Positions 1 to 8,872 of a stretch of DNA of 64,000 nt are shown here, piece by piece. The notes under the pieces are model-generated. The model was not told the origin of the DNA and searched no databases. It worked only from the letters and a program-made list of their open reading frames with translations. The first letter of the stretch is position 1; each line of letters starts with the position of its first letter. Both the position numbers and the translations under genes were made by a program. Origin of the DNA: Bacillus gobiensis (GTDB lineage: Bacteria; Bacillota; Bacilli; Bacillales; Bacillaceae); contig NZ_CP012600.1 of NCBI RefSeq assembly GCF_001278705.1, forward strand, positions 1,550,190 to 1,614,189, in the 5' to 3' direction.

Positions 1-92
1 TATCCGCCTGTTTTTTCCGCAATGTATTCAATCGTTTTAGAAGCGTAATCATCTCCGTCAGTTACTAAAATTACTCTGCGTTTCTCAGACAT
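1..92 (-). CDS. spoVAEA: Stage V sporulation protein AEA, N-terminal part
   Basis: The first 30 codons are visible and the gene runs off the left edge. The N-terminus reads [20 protein letters not shown], which matches the conserved start of SpoVAEA, a cytosolic member of the SpoVA group needed for dipicolinate uptake and release. It lies five bases after the spoVAEB stop. The ribosome binding site GAAAGGA sits 8 nt upstream and overlaps the last codons of spoVAEB, so the two are probably translationally coupled. Identification rests on this short segment and its position in the operon. Confidence 0.85.
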   Translation of the reverse strand, partial: MSEKRRVILVTDGDDYASKTIEYIAEKTGG

Positions 93-97
93 CCTCT

Positions 98-448
98 TTA
101 TCCTTTCGGTTTAAATATTAGAGAGACAAGGAAAGCAAACAAGATGGCAGAAGAAATTCCGGCAGAGGTCAATTCAAAAATCCCCATGCCAATCCCTATA
201 AATCCGTGCTCATGAGCTTGATGCATTGCGCCATGCAACAATGAATGTCCAAAGCTAAGGATGGGAACCGTGGCTCCCGCTCCGGCGAATTCGATAAAAT
301 TATCATAAATATCAAAGCCATCCAATATTGAGCCTGTTACGACAAAAATAGACATCACATGGGCGGGTGTCAGCTTCACAACGTCCAGCAAAAGCTGGCC
401 GATAATGCAGATGGCTCCGCCAACTACAAAGGCGATTACATACTCCAT
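98..448 (-). CDS. spoVAEB: Stage V sporulation protein AEB (dipicolinate channel membrane subunit)
   Basis: A 116-residue membrane protein of the SpoVAC/SpoVAEB family, a component of the forespore inner-membrane channel that moves calcium dipicolinate. It begins [18 protein letters not shown] and has several hydrophobic helices. The [16 protein letters not shown] motif parallels the FAGAGSAVPVTGF motif of SpoVAC. A longer reading frame reaches 493, but the ATG at 446-448 has GGAAGGAAG upstream and lies one base after the spoVAD stop. That start also gives a protein of normal family length. Confidence 0.93.
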   Translation of the reverse strand: MEYVIAFVVGGAICIIGQLLLDVVKLTPAHVMSIFVVTGSILDGFDIYDNFIEFAGAGATVPILSFGHSLLHGAMHQAHEHGFIGIGMGIFELTSAGISSAILFAFLVSLIFKPKG

Positions 449-449
449 C

Positions 450-1466
450 CTATACACTTCCTTCCGCGCGTTCAAAAACGACTCCATGAGCAATCGTCGG
501 TATCGTTTCTTTTTGCTGAATCATCGTTGGGCTAAGCAGCGCTCCTGTTGCAACCACCAGGATTCTGTTTAAGTTTCCGGCTTCAAGTTCTTTAAAGAGG
601 TGCCCATACGTAACAACGGCTGAGCATGCACATCCGCTTCCGCCTGCTTGAACATTTTGATCTGGTGAATAAATCATTAGCCCGCAATCATCATGCTTGG
701 TGCCTACCGTTATCCCGTCTTCTTTTAACAGATCCTTTAATATCGGGCTTCCGACTCCCGATAAATCCCCTGTCACAATTAAATCGTAATCATCAACCGT
801 GCGATTCAAATCCTTTAAATGCTGTGCAATAGTATCCGCAGCTGCCGGTGCCATGGCAGAACCCATATCAAATGGATCAGAAATTCCTAAATCAGCTACC
901 TTTCCTATCGTTGCGCTTGTGATTTTTATCTTTCCCGGATTTTGGCTGATCACAACGGCACCGGCACCAGTAGCTGTTGACGTGGCCGTACCGGGTTTTT
1001 GTCCTCCATATTCCGTCGGGTAACGAAACTGGCGTTCAGCAGTTGCATTATGGCTGCTTGTTGCAGCTATCACATGTTTCGCAAATCCCCCATCAATAAG
1101 TGCAGACCCTACAGCTACCGTTTCCATCGATGTGGAGCATGCGCCAAACATACAGATAAAAGGGATTTTAAGCTTTCTTCCCACATAGTTCGCAGTAACG
1201 TTTTGGTTCAACAAGTCTCCGGCTAGAAATAAATCGATATCATCATTTGTCAGGCTGCCTTTATTGAGAGCATTATTGATCGCATCCTCCATCAGCTGTC
1301 TCTCGGCGAGCTCCCAATTGTCTTGATTGCAATGAAGGTCATCATATGTTTTATCAAATTTATGCCCTAGCGGACCGGCTTTTTCTTTTGGCCCGACGGC
1401 AGTACCTGAGGAGTTAATAAATAATGGATTCTGGAATTTCCAGGTTTGTTTGCCGATTAGTTTCAT
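450..1466 (-). CDS. spoVAD: Stage V sporulation protein AD (dipicolinate-binding, thiolase-like fold)
   Basis: A 338-residue SpoVAD, the soluble dipicolinic-acid-binding protein of the SpoVA complex on the forespore membrane. It has the thiolase/ketoacyl-synthase fold. The motif [10 protein letters not shown] around residue 107 sits where thiolases carry their catalytic cysteine, and [11 protein letters not shown] is near residue 275. Its length equals that of the B. subtilis protein. It stands between spoVAC (12 bp upstream) and spoVAEB (one base downstream), as in B. subtilis. Expression should follow the sigma-G promoter in front of spoVAA. Confidence 0.96.
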   Translation of the reverse strand: MKLIGKQTWKFQNPLFINSSGTAVGPKEKAGPLGHKFDKTYDDLHCNQDNWELAERQLMEDAINNALNKGSLTNDDIDLFLAGDLLNQNVTANYVGRKLKIPFICMFGACSTSMETVAVGSALIDGGFAKHVIAATSSHNATAERQFRYPTEYGGQKPGTATSTATGAGAVVISQNPGKIKITSATIGKVADLGISDPFDMGSAMAPAAADTIAQHLKDLNRTVDDYDLIVTGDLSGVGSPILKDLLKEDGITVGTKHDDCGLMIYSPDQNVQAGGSGCACSAVVTYGHLFKELEAGNLNRILVVATGALLSPTMIQQKETIPTIAHGVVFERAEGSV

Positions 1467-1478
1467 CCCTTTACCCCC

Positions 1479-1928
1479 TTACATTATTTTTTCAAAAGCA
1501 AATCGAATGATTCCGACAATATAGGCGGCTACGACTCCAAATACGATCACGCTGCCTGCCAATTTAAACATGTTAGGAGAGACACCGAGAACAAAGCCTT
1601 CACTTTTATGTTCAAGCGCCGCACTTGTCATACTATTTGCAAAGCCTGTCACAGGGACTGCTGAGCCGGCTCCTGCAAATTGACCAATTCTGTCGTATAT
1701 ACCAAAACCGGTAAGCAATGCAGAGATCAGAATGAGTGTCGCAACAGTTGGATTACCTGCCGTTTTTTCATCGAAATCAAAAAAATACATATAAAGGTTT
1801 TGAATGACCTGCCCGACCAAGCAAATGAACCCACCGACTAGAAACGCTTTTACGCAGTTCGTAACATATGGAGGCTTCGGCTGATAAGCTTTCACTTTTG
1901 ATTTATAATTTTCTTTTATACTCGACAT
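1479..1928 (-). CDS. spoVAC: Stage V sporulation protein AC (spore channel membrane protein)
   Basis: A 149-residue polytopic membrane protein. In B. subtilis SpoVAC behaves as a mechanosensitive channel that lets dipicolinate out during germination. A hydrophilic N-terminus of about 25 residues is followed by hydrophobic stretches and the motif FAGAGSAVPVTGFANS, shared with SpoVAEB. Length and position match the family. The start ATG is preceded by GGAGGGTG. It is part of the co-directional operon spoVAA-B-C-D-EB-EA. Confidence 0.95.
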   Translation of the reverse strand: MSSIKENYKSKVKAYQPKPPYVTNCVKAFLVGGFICLVGQVIQNLYMYFFDFDEKTAGNPTVATLILISALLTGFGIYDRIGQFAGAGSAVPVTGFANSMTSAALEHKSEGFVLGVSPNMFKLAGSVIVFGVVAAYIVGIIRFAFEKIM

Positions 1929-1943
1929 GTAACACCCTCCAAT

Positions 1944-2369
1944 TTAGTTAATATGGACATAGTACAACCAGTGAAATAGAGACCCTAACACTTTTCCAAA
2001 CACAATTGCCATTAATAATGCAATGATTCGTTCTCCCATTCCCACACGTTTTGCCAAAATCGGCAAAACATTGATCACTTCTGTCAGTGCCGCAGCCAGC
2101 ATCCCGATAAACATTCCCGAGAACAACCCGATCGGCAATAGGATGATTTCCGGTAAATAGAGACGGTAATCGTGCAGAGAGGTCCAAGCGAGGATGACTG
2201 CACCTGAAATTACAGCCAATTCATAGGAATGAATAAATTGAAACGTTTTCGTCATCTGCATAAGCCTCGGTACGATACCCAGTACTGTTAAAAAAGCTAC
2301 AAAGCCTGCGCCTACCGCAAGCCCGCCTCCTAAGCCTAGAAGAAGCAAAAGAATCATTTTAATGATCAT
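1944..2369 (-). CDS. spoVAB: Stage V sporulation protein AB (membrane protein)
   Basis: A 141-residue, very hydrophobic protein with about four or five predicted membrane helices, starting [16 protein letters not shown]. It matches SpoVAB by position and character. SpoVAB is required for dipicolinate accumulation, but its molecular role is not settled. The gene overlaps the 3' end of spoVAA by 11 bp, which implies translational coupling. Confidence 0.92.
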   Translation of the reverse strand: MIIKMILLLLLGLGGGLAVGAGFVAFLTVLGIVPRLMQMTKTFQFIHSYELAVISGAVILAWTSLHDYRLYLPEIILLPIGLFSGMFIGMLAAALTEVINVLPILAKRVGMGERIIALLMAIVFGKVLGSLFHWLYYVHIN

Positions 2370-2979
2370 TTAGTTTTTTAATACTCTCTTTATTTTCAGT
2401 CATGCTGACATATTGATCCAAATCCAACTGGTATTTAAACATTTCTACTTCCAGAGGGCTCGGTTCTTCATTAAAGCGTTTTTTAAATATGTGGTTAAAA
2501 AAGAGAACCATTCCCAGACCTAATCCTAAGCTGTATGGCACTTGAAGAATATAAGGATATTTATTTTCCTCACCTGTTACAAGCTTGTATAGATTTTGGT
2601 GAAGAGCCTTCATGCTGACGTCTTCATGAAAATTCATGATTGCAAGTCCTGAACCAATAAAGAGAAGCAGCCATACCAGTCCGAACATGATGAGTGTAAG
2701 CTGTTTTTTTTGGTAAACAATTTCTACGATCGTTTCAGAATCACCGATTGGCTGAATATCATAATCCGGGTACTTTATTTGTATCCTTTTTAAAATGTAC
2801 ATTAGATCAAGCACCACAATATTTTTGTCTTCCGCCTTCACTTTATACACAGGAAGAGCAGAAACCTTTGCTTTGATCACCTCATCCCCTGATATTTGCG
2901 AAAGCTGTCCGACAGTAATTTCTTCTTCCGGATTTACTTGAATTCGATGCCTGAGCCTCAAATAGATTCTGCCTTTCAT
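2359..2979 (-). CDS. spoVAA: Stage V sporulation protein AA
   Basis: A 206-residue protein with an N-terminal soluble region ([16 protein letters not shown]) and two hydrophobic segments in the second half, as in SpoVAA, the first gene of the spoVA operon. A GTG lies nine bases further upstream. I chose the ATG at 2977-2979 because AGGAAG stands 8 nt before it and the resulting length is typical of the family. The preceding 35-65 bp carry a clear sigma-G promoter. Confidence 0.92.
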   Translation of the reverse strand: MKGRIYLRLRHRIQVNPEEEITVGQLSQISGDEVIKAKVSALPVYKVKAEDKNIVVLDLMYILKRIQIKYPDYDIQPIGDSETIVEIVYQKKQLTLIMFGLVWLLLFIGSGLAIMNFHEDVSMKALHQNLYKLVTGEENKYPYILQVPYSLGLGLGMVLFFNHIFKKRFNEEPSPLEVEMFKYQLDLDQYVSMTENKESIKKLNDH

Positions 2980-3014
2980 TTGCTTCACTTCCTGTTGTAA
3001 GAAGGTTATATAAG

Positions 3015-3044
3015 TAGTATGAGAATTTATTGATCCTTCATTCA
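3015..3044 (-). promoter_or_regulatory. Sigma-G-type promoter of the spoVA operon
   Basis: Reading the minus strand, TGAATG at 3044-3039 is followed after 17 bp by CATACTA at 3021-3015. These fit the sigma-G -35 (GNATR) and -10 (CATNNTA) consensus. The site ends 35 bp before the spoVAA start. spoVA is a known sigma-G operon in B. subtilis, so the assignment agrees with established regulation. Confidence 0.8.
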
Positions 3045-3081
3045 GAACTTACTGTATGAACATTAATTACCAATTCACAAT

Positions 3082-3110
3082 AAAAAAAGGCAGCCAACTG
3101 TCTGGCTACC
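3082..3110 (-). terminator. Intrinsic terminator of the spoIIA operon
   Basis: An 8-bp stem (GGTAGCCA with TGGCTGCC, one G-U pair) is followed by seven T on the minus strand. The 5' arm begins inside the sigF stop codon, so the terminator starts exactly where the coding region ends. Confidence 0.85.
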
Positions 3111-3873
3111 CTTCGGTTAGATCCATGTGATTTTTCATCTGTTTTAATATTTTCTTTTCCAGCCTTGATACTTGTACCTGTGAGATTCCAAGTCTTTCAG
3201 CTACTTCAGATTGTGTCTGGTCTTTGTAGTATCGCAAAAAGACAATCAATTTTTCTCTTTCATCCAACTCTTTAATGGCTTCCTTTAAAGCGATTTTATC
3301 GAACCATGCTGACTCTGAAGAATCAGCAATTTGATCAAGTAGCGTTATCGGGTCTCCATCATTCTCGTAAACCGTCTCGTGAATCGATGACGGGGCACGG
3401 ATTGCCTCTTGAGCCATCACGACTTCCTCCGCCGAAATATTGAGGTAGTCGGCAATCTCATTCACTGTTGGAACCTTTCCATTCGTTTTTGAAAGCTCAT
3501 CTTTTGCTCTGCGAATTTTATTTCCAAGCTCTTTTAAGGAGCGGCTGACCTTTACTGTTCCATCATCACGGATGAATCGCTGGATTTCTCCTATGATCAT
3601 CGGTACGGCATAGGTAGAAAATTTCACATCAAAGGAGAGGTCAAACTTATCTACGGATTTCAGCAGACCGATACACCCGATTTGAAAGAGATCGTCAGGC
3701 TCATACCCACGATTTAGAAATCTTTGAACGACCGACCATACGAGCCTCATATTTTTTTCGACCAAAAGATCTCTGGCACTCTGGTCGCCGTCTTGGCTTT
3801 TTCTAATTAGGTCTTTTACTTGATTATCATTAAGACGGGCGGACTTTGCGTCTTTTTTAACCTCCACATCCAT
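3106..3873 (-). CDS. sigF: RNA polymerase sporulation sigma factor F
   Basis: A 255-residue sigma-70 family factor that starts forespore-specific transcription. Region 2 (LFQIGCIGLLKSVDKFD) lies around residues 62-105, region 3 (VKVSRSLKELGNKI) follows, and a C-terminal helix-turn-helix (QSEVAERLGISQVQVSRLE) of region 4 is near residues 221-242. It is the third gene of spoIIAA-spoIIAB-sigF and is held inactive by SpoIIAB until SpoIIAA is dephosphorylated. The ATG has AAGGAG upstream. Likely targets within this window are dacF and probably other forespore genes. Confidence 0.97.
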   Translation of the reverse strand: MDVEVKKDAKSARLNDNQVKDLIRKSQDGDQSARDLLVEKNMRLVWSVVQRFLNRGYEPDDLFQIGCIGLLKSVDKFDLSFDVKFSTYAVPMIIGEIQRFIRDDGTVKVSRSLKELGNKIRRAKDELSKTNGKVPTVNEIADYLNISAEEVVMAQEAIRAPSSIHETVYENDGDPITLLDQIADSSESAWFDKIALKEAIKELDEREKLIVFLRYYKDQTQSEVAERLGISQVQVSRLEKKILKQMKNHMDLTEG

Positions 3874-3884
3874 AGCGAAACTCC

Positions 3885-4325
3885 TTAATTCGAAAACGCT
3901 TTGCTTTTAGTTAAGTGCTTGACCAGCCTTATAGTTGTTCCCATCTCAGGTGATGAATCGATCTTTACGTCATCCATAAAATTCTCCATAATCGTAAAAC
4001 CCATTCCCGAACGTTCCATTTCCGGCTTTGTTGTAAAAAGCGGCTGCCTTGCTTCTTCCAGATCAACGATTCCTACCCCTTCATCACGAATCGTTAAGTA
4101 AACCACATGATCCTCAATTGCAACCGAAATATAGATCCAACCATTAGGTTCGTTTTCGTAGCCGTGGATGATCGCGTTTGTTACCGCTTCGGAAACGACC
4201 GTTTTTATTTCTGTCAGCTCATCCATCGTAGGATCCAGCTGGGCTATAAATGAAGCTACTGTTACACGGGCAAAGGATTCATTTTGGCTTAAGGCAGAAA
4301 ATTGGAGATTCATTTCATTTTTCAT
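3885..4325 (-). CDS. spoIIAB: Anti-sigma-F factor and SpoIIAA kinase
   Basis: A 146-residue GHKL-type serine kinase. The N box ([11 protein letters not shown]) lies around residue 47, the G1 box (DEGVGI) near 81 and the G2 box (GMGFTIME) near 108. SpoIIAB binds and inhibits sigma-F, and it phosphorylates SpoIIAA. Its start overlaps the spoIIAA stop by four bases (ATGA), which helps equal synthesis of the partner-switching proteins. Confidence 0.97.
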   Translation of the reverse strand: MKNEMNLQFSALSQNESFARVTVASFIAQLDPTMDELTEIKTVVSEAVTNAIIHGYENEPNGWIYISVAIEDHVVYLTIRDEGVGIVDLEEARQPLFTTKPEMERSGMGFTIMENFMDDVKIDSSPEMGTTIRLVKHLTKSKAFSN

Positions 4326-4675
4326 GAAGCCACCCCCAATTTTTGCAGTGCCAGCTGTTCAGAAGGCTCTGAACGAATGATTTTAAATAACCCAGACATA
4401 TCAAACAATCGTTTGACTGATGGGGATATCCCGCAAATCACCATTTCTCCGCCAAGCTGTTTTATCTGTTTATATCTTCCTAAAACAACCCCCAAACCGG
4501 AACTATCCATAAAGGATAGCTCCTCCAGGTTCAGCATCAGGTGCTTTACATTCGTTTTTTCCAGGTATTGATTCACTTCGTGTCGAAGCGATTCCGCAGC
4601 ATGATGATCCAACTCTCCGCTTAGGCGAACACAAAGAACTGATTGTTTCACATGGATATCTATTTCCAGACTCAT
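4322..4675 (-). CDS. spoIIAA: Anti-sigma-F factor antagonist
   Basis: A 117-residue STAS-domain protein. The sequence [12 protein letters not shown] contains Ser58, the residue phosphorylated by SpoIIAB and dephosphorylated by SpoIIE in the forespore. It is the first gene of the spoIIA operon and is preceded by a strong AAGGAGGGA ribosome binding site and a sigma-H-like promoter. It may also be reached by readthrough from dacF, 92 bp upstream, as known in B. subtilis. Confidence 0.97.
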   Translation of the reverse strand: MSLEIDIHVKQSVLCVRLSGELDHHAAESLRHEVNQYLEKTNVKHLMLNLEELSFMDSSGLGVVLGRYKQIKQLGGEMVICGISPSVKRLFDMSGLFKIIRSEPSEQLALQKLGVAS

Positions 4676-4708
4676 ACCTATCCCTCCTTGATAATCTCGG
4701 ATAACTAG

Positions 4709-4738
4709 GGATTCGATTTTTACCTTTTCGATTCCTCC
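4709..4738 (-). promoter_or_regulatory. Sigma-H-like promoter of spoIIAA
   Basis: On the minus strand GGAGGAATC (4738-4730) is followed after 12 bp by ATCGAATCC (4717-4709). This fits the sigma-H pattern RNAGGAWWW, 11-12 bp, RNNGAAT. The spoIIA operon is known to be sigma-H and Spo0A dependent in B. subtilis. I did not find a convincing Spo0A box by eye. Confidence 0.65.
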
Positions 4739-4767
4739 ATGCTGACAAAACTAGTGCAGAATCGGCA

Positions 4768-5943
4768 TTATTCCATTATTTTTGCCCAGTGAGAAAGCGT
4801 ACGCTTCGTCATCGTCCAAAAGCCTGCTTTATCCATATCGGAATCTGCTACAAGCGGACTTTCAACCAGAAGCTTGCCTTCATTTTTAACCGTAAGGGTC
4901 CCAAGCGCCTGTGCTTTTTCAACCGGTGCGGATACGTCTTTCTTTAATTTAATTTCCGCTTTTATTTTTTTTATGTCCTCGCCCTTTTTCGTTAAAACTG
5001 ATATTGGTTCAGAGGTGACGAGATTTATTGTTTTTTCTTTCCCTTTATTAATTTTTAATTTCTCAACTAATTGATTTTTCTTATAGAGCGGATGCGTTTC
5101 ATACTGGCTGAATGCAAAATCGAGCATCTTTGTAATCTGGCCGTTTCTTTCCTTTGGCGTGCTGGCGCCAAACACAACTGCAATGACACGCATGTTTCCT
5201 TTTTTAGCTGAAGCCGTTAAGCAGTATTTTGCTTCCTGTGTAAATCCAGTTTTTATTCCATCCACACCCGGATAAAATTTGATCAGCCGATTGGTATTGA
5301 CCAGCCAAAATTTTTTATCGGTGTTTTCTCGTAAGTAATCTTCATAAGTTCCCGTGAACGAAGTGATTTTCTCATATTTCAACAGCTCTTTAGCCATAAG
5401 TGCCATATCATGCGCAGAGCTGACATGCCCTTCCTCGGGAAGCCCCGTCGGATTTTTAAAGACAGTATCTTTTAAGCCGAGCTCTTTCGCTTTTTCATTC
5501 ATTTTGTTGACAAACTCTTCCTTTGAGCCCTCCAGATGCTCAGCCATCGCCATGGATGCGTCATTTCCTGAAGCAATCGCAATTCCTTTCAGCATTTCTT
5601 CAACCGTCATTTCTTCACCAGGCTCCAGGAAGATTTGTGAACCTCCCATTGATGCCGCATACTCGCTCGTTCTTACTTTATCACTCATTTTCAGCTTGCC
5701 TTGTTCCATACGTTCCATAATTAACAGCATCGTCATGATTTTTGTCATGCTCGCTGGGGGAAGCTGTTCATGGCTGTTTTTGTCATAAAGCACTTGTCCT
5801 GTATCACGTTCGATTAATACAGCTGATTTCGCTTCATGTGCGAGTTCAGCCGATTTTTTCTCATCTTTTTCTTTGGCAAATGCTTGAGGTGTTATCGAAA
5901 AAACCATCATAATTATAAGCAATATTGATAGATGACGTTTCAT
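4768..5943 (-). CDS. dacF: D-alanyl-D-alanine carboxypeptidase DacF
   Basis: A 391-residue low-molecular-weight penicillin-binding protein (peptidase S11) that trims cross-links of spore cortex peptidoglycan. The signal peptide ends near QAFA. The catalytic motifs are SMTK (Ser65-Lys68), SGN (125-127) and KTG (231-233). A C-terminal beta domain and a terminal amphipathic helix (TKRTLSHWAKIME) are typical. The frame extends to 5958, but the ATG at 5941-5943 has GGAGGG seven bases upstream. A sigma-F promoter precedes it, consistent with forespore expression. Confidence 0.95.
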   Translation of the reverse strand: MKRHLSILLIIMMVFSITPQAFAKEKDEKKSAELAHEAKSAVLIERDTGQVLYDKNSHEQLPPASMTKIMTMLLIMERMEQGKLKMSDKVRTSEYAASMGGSQIFLEPGEEMTVEEMLKGIAIASGNDASMAMAEHLEGSKEEFVNKMNEKAKELGLKDTVFKNPTGLPEEGHVSSAHDMALMAKELLKYEKITSFTGTYEDYLRENTDKKFWLVNTNRLIKFYPGVDGIKTGFTQEAKYCLTASAKKGNMRVIAVVFGASTPKERNGQITKMLDFAFSQYETHPLYKKNQLVEKLKINKGKEKTINLVTSEPISVLTKKGEDIKKIKAEIKLKKDVSAPVEKAQALGTLTVKNEGKLLVESPLVADSDMDKAGFWTMTKRTLSHWAKIME

Positions 5944-5973
5944 GCCAGAGCCCTCCATTTCTTTATCTCTTTC

Positions 5974-6002
5974 ATTTTTTCCAGTTCGAAATGGATTTAT
6001 AC
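5974..6002 (-). promoter_or_regulatory. Sigma-F promoter of dacF
   Basis: The minus strand shows GTATA (6002-5998), a 15-bp spacer and GGAAAAAAT (5982-5974). This is an excellent match to the sigma-F consensus GYWTA - 15/16 - GGNRANANT. The upstream stretch to 6145 shows no other gene. Confidence 0.8.
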
Positions 6003-6145
6003 CCTGCCTTTTTCTAAGGAGCTATGCAATTTTAGCTCAGAATTATGCTATACCGGGACAATCGTTCGATCCGCAAGCTTGTAACTACTTACCAGTCTAT
6101 ATGTCAGATGCATTTCCAATTAATTATTCTGAAATAGGCGCTTGC

Positions 6146-6655
6146 TTATATCTTTTTTCTTGCTTCCTTAATAATTCCTTCAATAAATGGAGCTTTATGC
6201 TTTGTATAGGCTATTCTTTCATGTTTTCTTGCCAGTTGTTTTTTTTGAAGCAAATAATCATTTGCCACATCAGAATGAGTTCTTAAATAATTTCTAAAAA
6301 GAATCATGTTTACCCATTCATCACTATCTTTTTCGAACATATGTAAATGATGAGTCCCGGCGCCCCATTGTCCTCTTCTAAAAAATTTCCTCTGGGGAAA
6401 ATCTTTTTTTGGAACATACTCATAACCCACACGAGTTAATTCTTCTATTACCACTTCATCAATTACTGAAAAATCATTGACGGCAATCGCAATATCAATA
6501 ATAGGTTTTGCACACATCCCAGGTATGGATGTACTGCCTACGTGCTCTATCTCTAAAAACAGATTTCCTAATACGCCGTATAGTTTCATTTTATCAACAT
6601 TGAACATCTCTTCCCATTCGGGATTATACGGTACTAAAGTTACAACTTGAGTCAC
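6146..6655 (-). CDS. GrpB/UPF0157 nucleotidyltransferase-fold protein
   Basis: A 170-residue member of the GrpB (UPF0157) family, which has a nucleotidyltransferase-like fold and no firmly known function. The typical N-terminal VVTLVPYNPEWEEMF, then IEHVGSTSIPGMCAKPIIDI and a late HHLHMFEKDS motif are visible. The GTG start at 6653-6655 is supported by GGAGGTGA six bases upstream. A longer frame to 6742 would run through the pdp terminator. The gene stands alone between dacF and pdp, where B. subtilis has nothing, so it may be an insertion. Confidence 0.85.
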   Translation of the reverse strand: MTQVVTLVPYNPEWEEMFNVDKMKLYGVLGNLFLEIEHVGSTSIPGMCAKPIIDIAIAVNDFSVIDEVVIEELTRVGYEYVPKKDFPQRKFFRRGQWGAGTHHLHMFEKDSDEWVNMILFRNYLRTHSDVANDYLLQKKQLARKHERIAYTKHKAPFIEGIIKEARKKI

Positions 6656-6682
6656 GATACTCACCTCCAAATGTCCAAGGAC

Positions 6683-6734
6683 AAAAAAAGACAAACCGTC
6701 TTTCCAAAGTCTTCGTTTGAAAATAGGTTTGTCT
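6683..6734 (-). terminator. Intrinsic terminator after pdp
   Basis: A perfect stem (AGACAAACC with GGTTTGTCT) encloses a loop of about 30 nt and is followed by seven T on the minus strand, right behind the pdp stop at 6746. The loop itself can fold further (GACTTTGGAAAGAC region). Confidence 0.8.
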
Positions 6735-6745
6735 GTTGTCAAATT

Positions 6746-8047
6746 TTATTTGATTATTGTTTTGACATATTCTATTTTTTCCGGAGCACTGCTCTTGATC
6801 GTATAAGCTTCCGTTAATTTCTCAATGGCGCTGCTTGTTATTTCGTTCAAACTAAAAAGAGTTGCTACAGCCTCTCCCTCACGAACCGCATCGCCAATTT
6901 TTTTGTGAAGCGTGATGCCGGCGCTGTGATCGATATTGTCATCTTTCTTGGCTCTGCCTGCTCCCAAATATAATGCAGCCTGACCGACGGCTTCTGCTTC
7001 AATACCATGAATAAAGCCTTTTTTATCGAGCTTTAGATCATAGCGATGTCTTGGTTGTGGAAGGCGGTTAGGATCATCTACTACGGATGGGTCCCCTCCT
7101 TGATTGGAAATAAACTGCTTAAATTTATTTAATGCAGATCCATCCTCAATCGATTTTATCAGAGCATTTTTCGCTTCATTCTCATCTGTAAACACGCCGT
7201 TTGCGAGACACATTTGCGTTGCAATTGCTAAAGAGATCGTTAAGAGATCATCAATTTTTTCACCTTTTAAGACCTGAATAACTTCTTTGACTTCATTTGC
7301 ATTGCCCACTTCATGACCCAACGGTTGATTCATATCCGTAATTACGGCAACTGTATTCTTGTTTAACGAATTTCCGATGCTCACCATCTCTTTGGCTAAA
7401 TCGGTCGCATCTTCAAGATTTTTCATAAATGCCCCTGATCCCGTTTTTACGTCCAAAACGATACCATCAGCACCCATTGCAATTTTCTTGCTCATGATTG
7501 AACTTGCAATCAAAGGCAGTGAGTTGACAGTTCCCGTTACATCTCTTAAGGCATAGAGCTTTTTATCCGCAGGAGCCAAATTGCCGGTTTGTCCAATGAG
7601 AGCCAATCCGTAATCGTTGACAAGCTCAATAAATTGTTCTTTCGATAATTCAATATTGAAACCGGAAATGGATTCAAGCTTATCCAAGGTTCCTCCTGTG
7701 TGGCCCAGTCCCCTGCCGGACATTTTGGCAATAGGAACGCCTAGCGAAGAGACCATAGGGGTAACGATCAAGCTGATTTTATCCCCTACTCCGCCTGTAC
7801 TATGCTTATCGATCTTTACACCTTTGATTTGTGACAGATCCAGCTTCTCTCCGGAATCTACCATCGACTGGGTAAACAGCGCTGTTTCTTTCGGAGACAT
7901 ACCTTTAAAATAAATGGCCATTAATAAAGCCGATGCCTGATAATCCGGGATTTCGCCATTTGTGTATCCTTGTATAAAAAAGTCTATTTGTTCGTCTGAG
8001 AGCTCTTTTCCATTTCGTTTATCTTGTATGATATCGACCATTCTCAT
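6746..8047 (-). CDS. pdp: Pyrimidine-nucleoside phosphorylase
   Basis: A 433-residue phosphorylase that splits uridine, deoxyuridine and thymidine into base and (deoxy)ribose-1-phosphate. The phosphate-binding motif KHSTGGVGDK is at residues 81-90, and the family signature SGRGLGHTGGTLDKLES is near 110-126. The C-terminal PYNP domain includes the segment VGQAALYLGAGR. It follows pupG by 15 bp and probably shares the deoB-pupG-pdp transcript. The sugar phosphate made here is the substrate of DeoB. Confidence 0.96.
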   Translation of the reverse strand: MRMVDIIQDKRNGKELSDEQIDFFIQGYTNGEIPDYQASALLMAIYFKGMSPKETALFTQSMVDSGEKLDLSQIKGVKIDKHSTGGVGDKISLIVTPMVSSLGVPIAKMSGRGLGHTGGTLDKLESISGFNIELSKEQFIELVNDYGLALIGQTGNLAPADKKLYALRDVTGTVNSLPLIASSIMSKKIAMGADGIVLDVKTGSGAFMKNLEDATDLAKEMVSIGNSLNKNTVAVITDMNQPLGHEVGNANEVKEVIQVLKGEKIDDLLTISLAIATQMCLANGVFTDENEAKNALIKSIEDGSALNKFKQFISNQGGDPSVVDDPNRLPQPRHRYDLKLDKKGFIHGIEAEAVGQAALYLGAGRAKKDDNIDHSAGITLHKKIGDAVREGEAVATLFSLNEITSSAIEKLTEAYTIKSSAPEKIEYVKTIIK

Positions 8048-8062
8048 TTGGCATTCTCCTCT

Positions 8063-8872
8063 CTATACTTGAGATACGATTCGTTTCACGAACGTAAGGA
8101 AGTTGGCTCTTACTTTAGTCGTTACCTCAATGACCTCATCATGTGAGAGAGGCTGATCGAGGATGCCTGATGCAAGATTCGAAATACAGGAAATGCCAAG
8201 AACTTCAATGCCTGCGTGTCTAGCAGCAATGACCTCCGGGACAGTCGACATACCGACTGCGTCAGTGCCGATTGTACGGAAGAAACGAATCTCTGCCGGT
8301 GTTTCGTAGGAAGGACCGGTTACTGCTGTATATACTCCTTCCTGAACAGAGATCGACAATGCATCTGCGCTTGTTTTCGCTAACTCTCTGAGGCGTTTGC
8401 TATAGGCCTCCGACATATCCGGAAAGCGATCGCCAATTTCAGGGCTATTCGGACCGATTAACGGATTGGTGCCCATTAGATTAATGTGGTCGCTGATAAT
8501 CATTAAGTCACCAGGCTGATACGATTCATTTACTCCTCCGGCCGCATTGGTAACAATTAATGTTTCGACACCAAGCTCCTTCATCACCCTTACCGGAAAA
8601 ATCACACGATCCATCGAGTGCCCTTCATAAAAATGAAAGCGTCCCTGCATAGCCACAACATTCACACCTTCAAGGCTGCCAATTACAAGCCTGCCCGCAT
8701 GGCCTTCTACCGTAGATACCGGAAAATCTGGAATCTCACTGTAATCAATTGTGACTGCGTCGGTAATTTCCTCTGCTAGAACACCAAGACCTGATCCCAA
8801 TATCAAGCCTATTTTCGGTTTTTGTTCTGCTTTTTTCTTAATGTAATCAGCTGCTTGCCTTGTCTCCTTCAT
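8063..8872 (-). CDS. pupG: Purine-nucleoside phosphorylase
   Basis: A 269-residue trimeric-type purine nucleoside phosphorylase acting on guanosine and inosine. It shows GLILGSGLGVLAEE at the N-terminus, VEGHAGRLVIG, MQGRFHFYEG and VTNAAGGVN, all family signatures. The start is either the ATG at 8870-8872 or the GTG one codon upstream. Both use the same GGGAGG site, and both overlap the deoB stop, so the genes are coupled. Confidence 0.95.
   Translation of the reverse strand: MKETRQAADYIKKKAEQKPKIGLILGSGLGVLAEEITDAVTIDYSEIPDFPVSTVEGHAGRLVIGSLEGVNVVAMQGRFHFYEGHSMDRVIFPVRVMKELGVETLIVTNAAGGVNESYQPGDLMIISDHINLMGTNPLIGPNSPEIGDRFPDMSEAYSKRLRELAKTSADALSISVQEGVYTAVTGPSYETPAEIRFFRTIGTDAVGMSTVPEVIAARHAGIEVLGISCISNLASGILDQPLSHDEVIEVTTKVRANFLTFVKRIVSQV

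Noticed and set aside
5354..5788. A 144-codon plus-strand frame opposite dacF
   Set aside because: dacF shows all three penicillin-binding protein motifs on the other strand; the Ser/Phe-rich antisense translation is typical of shadow frames.
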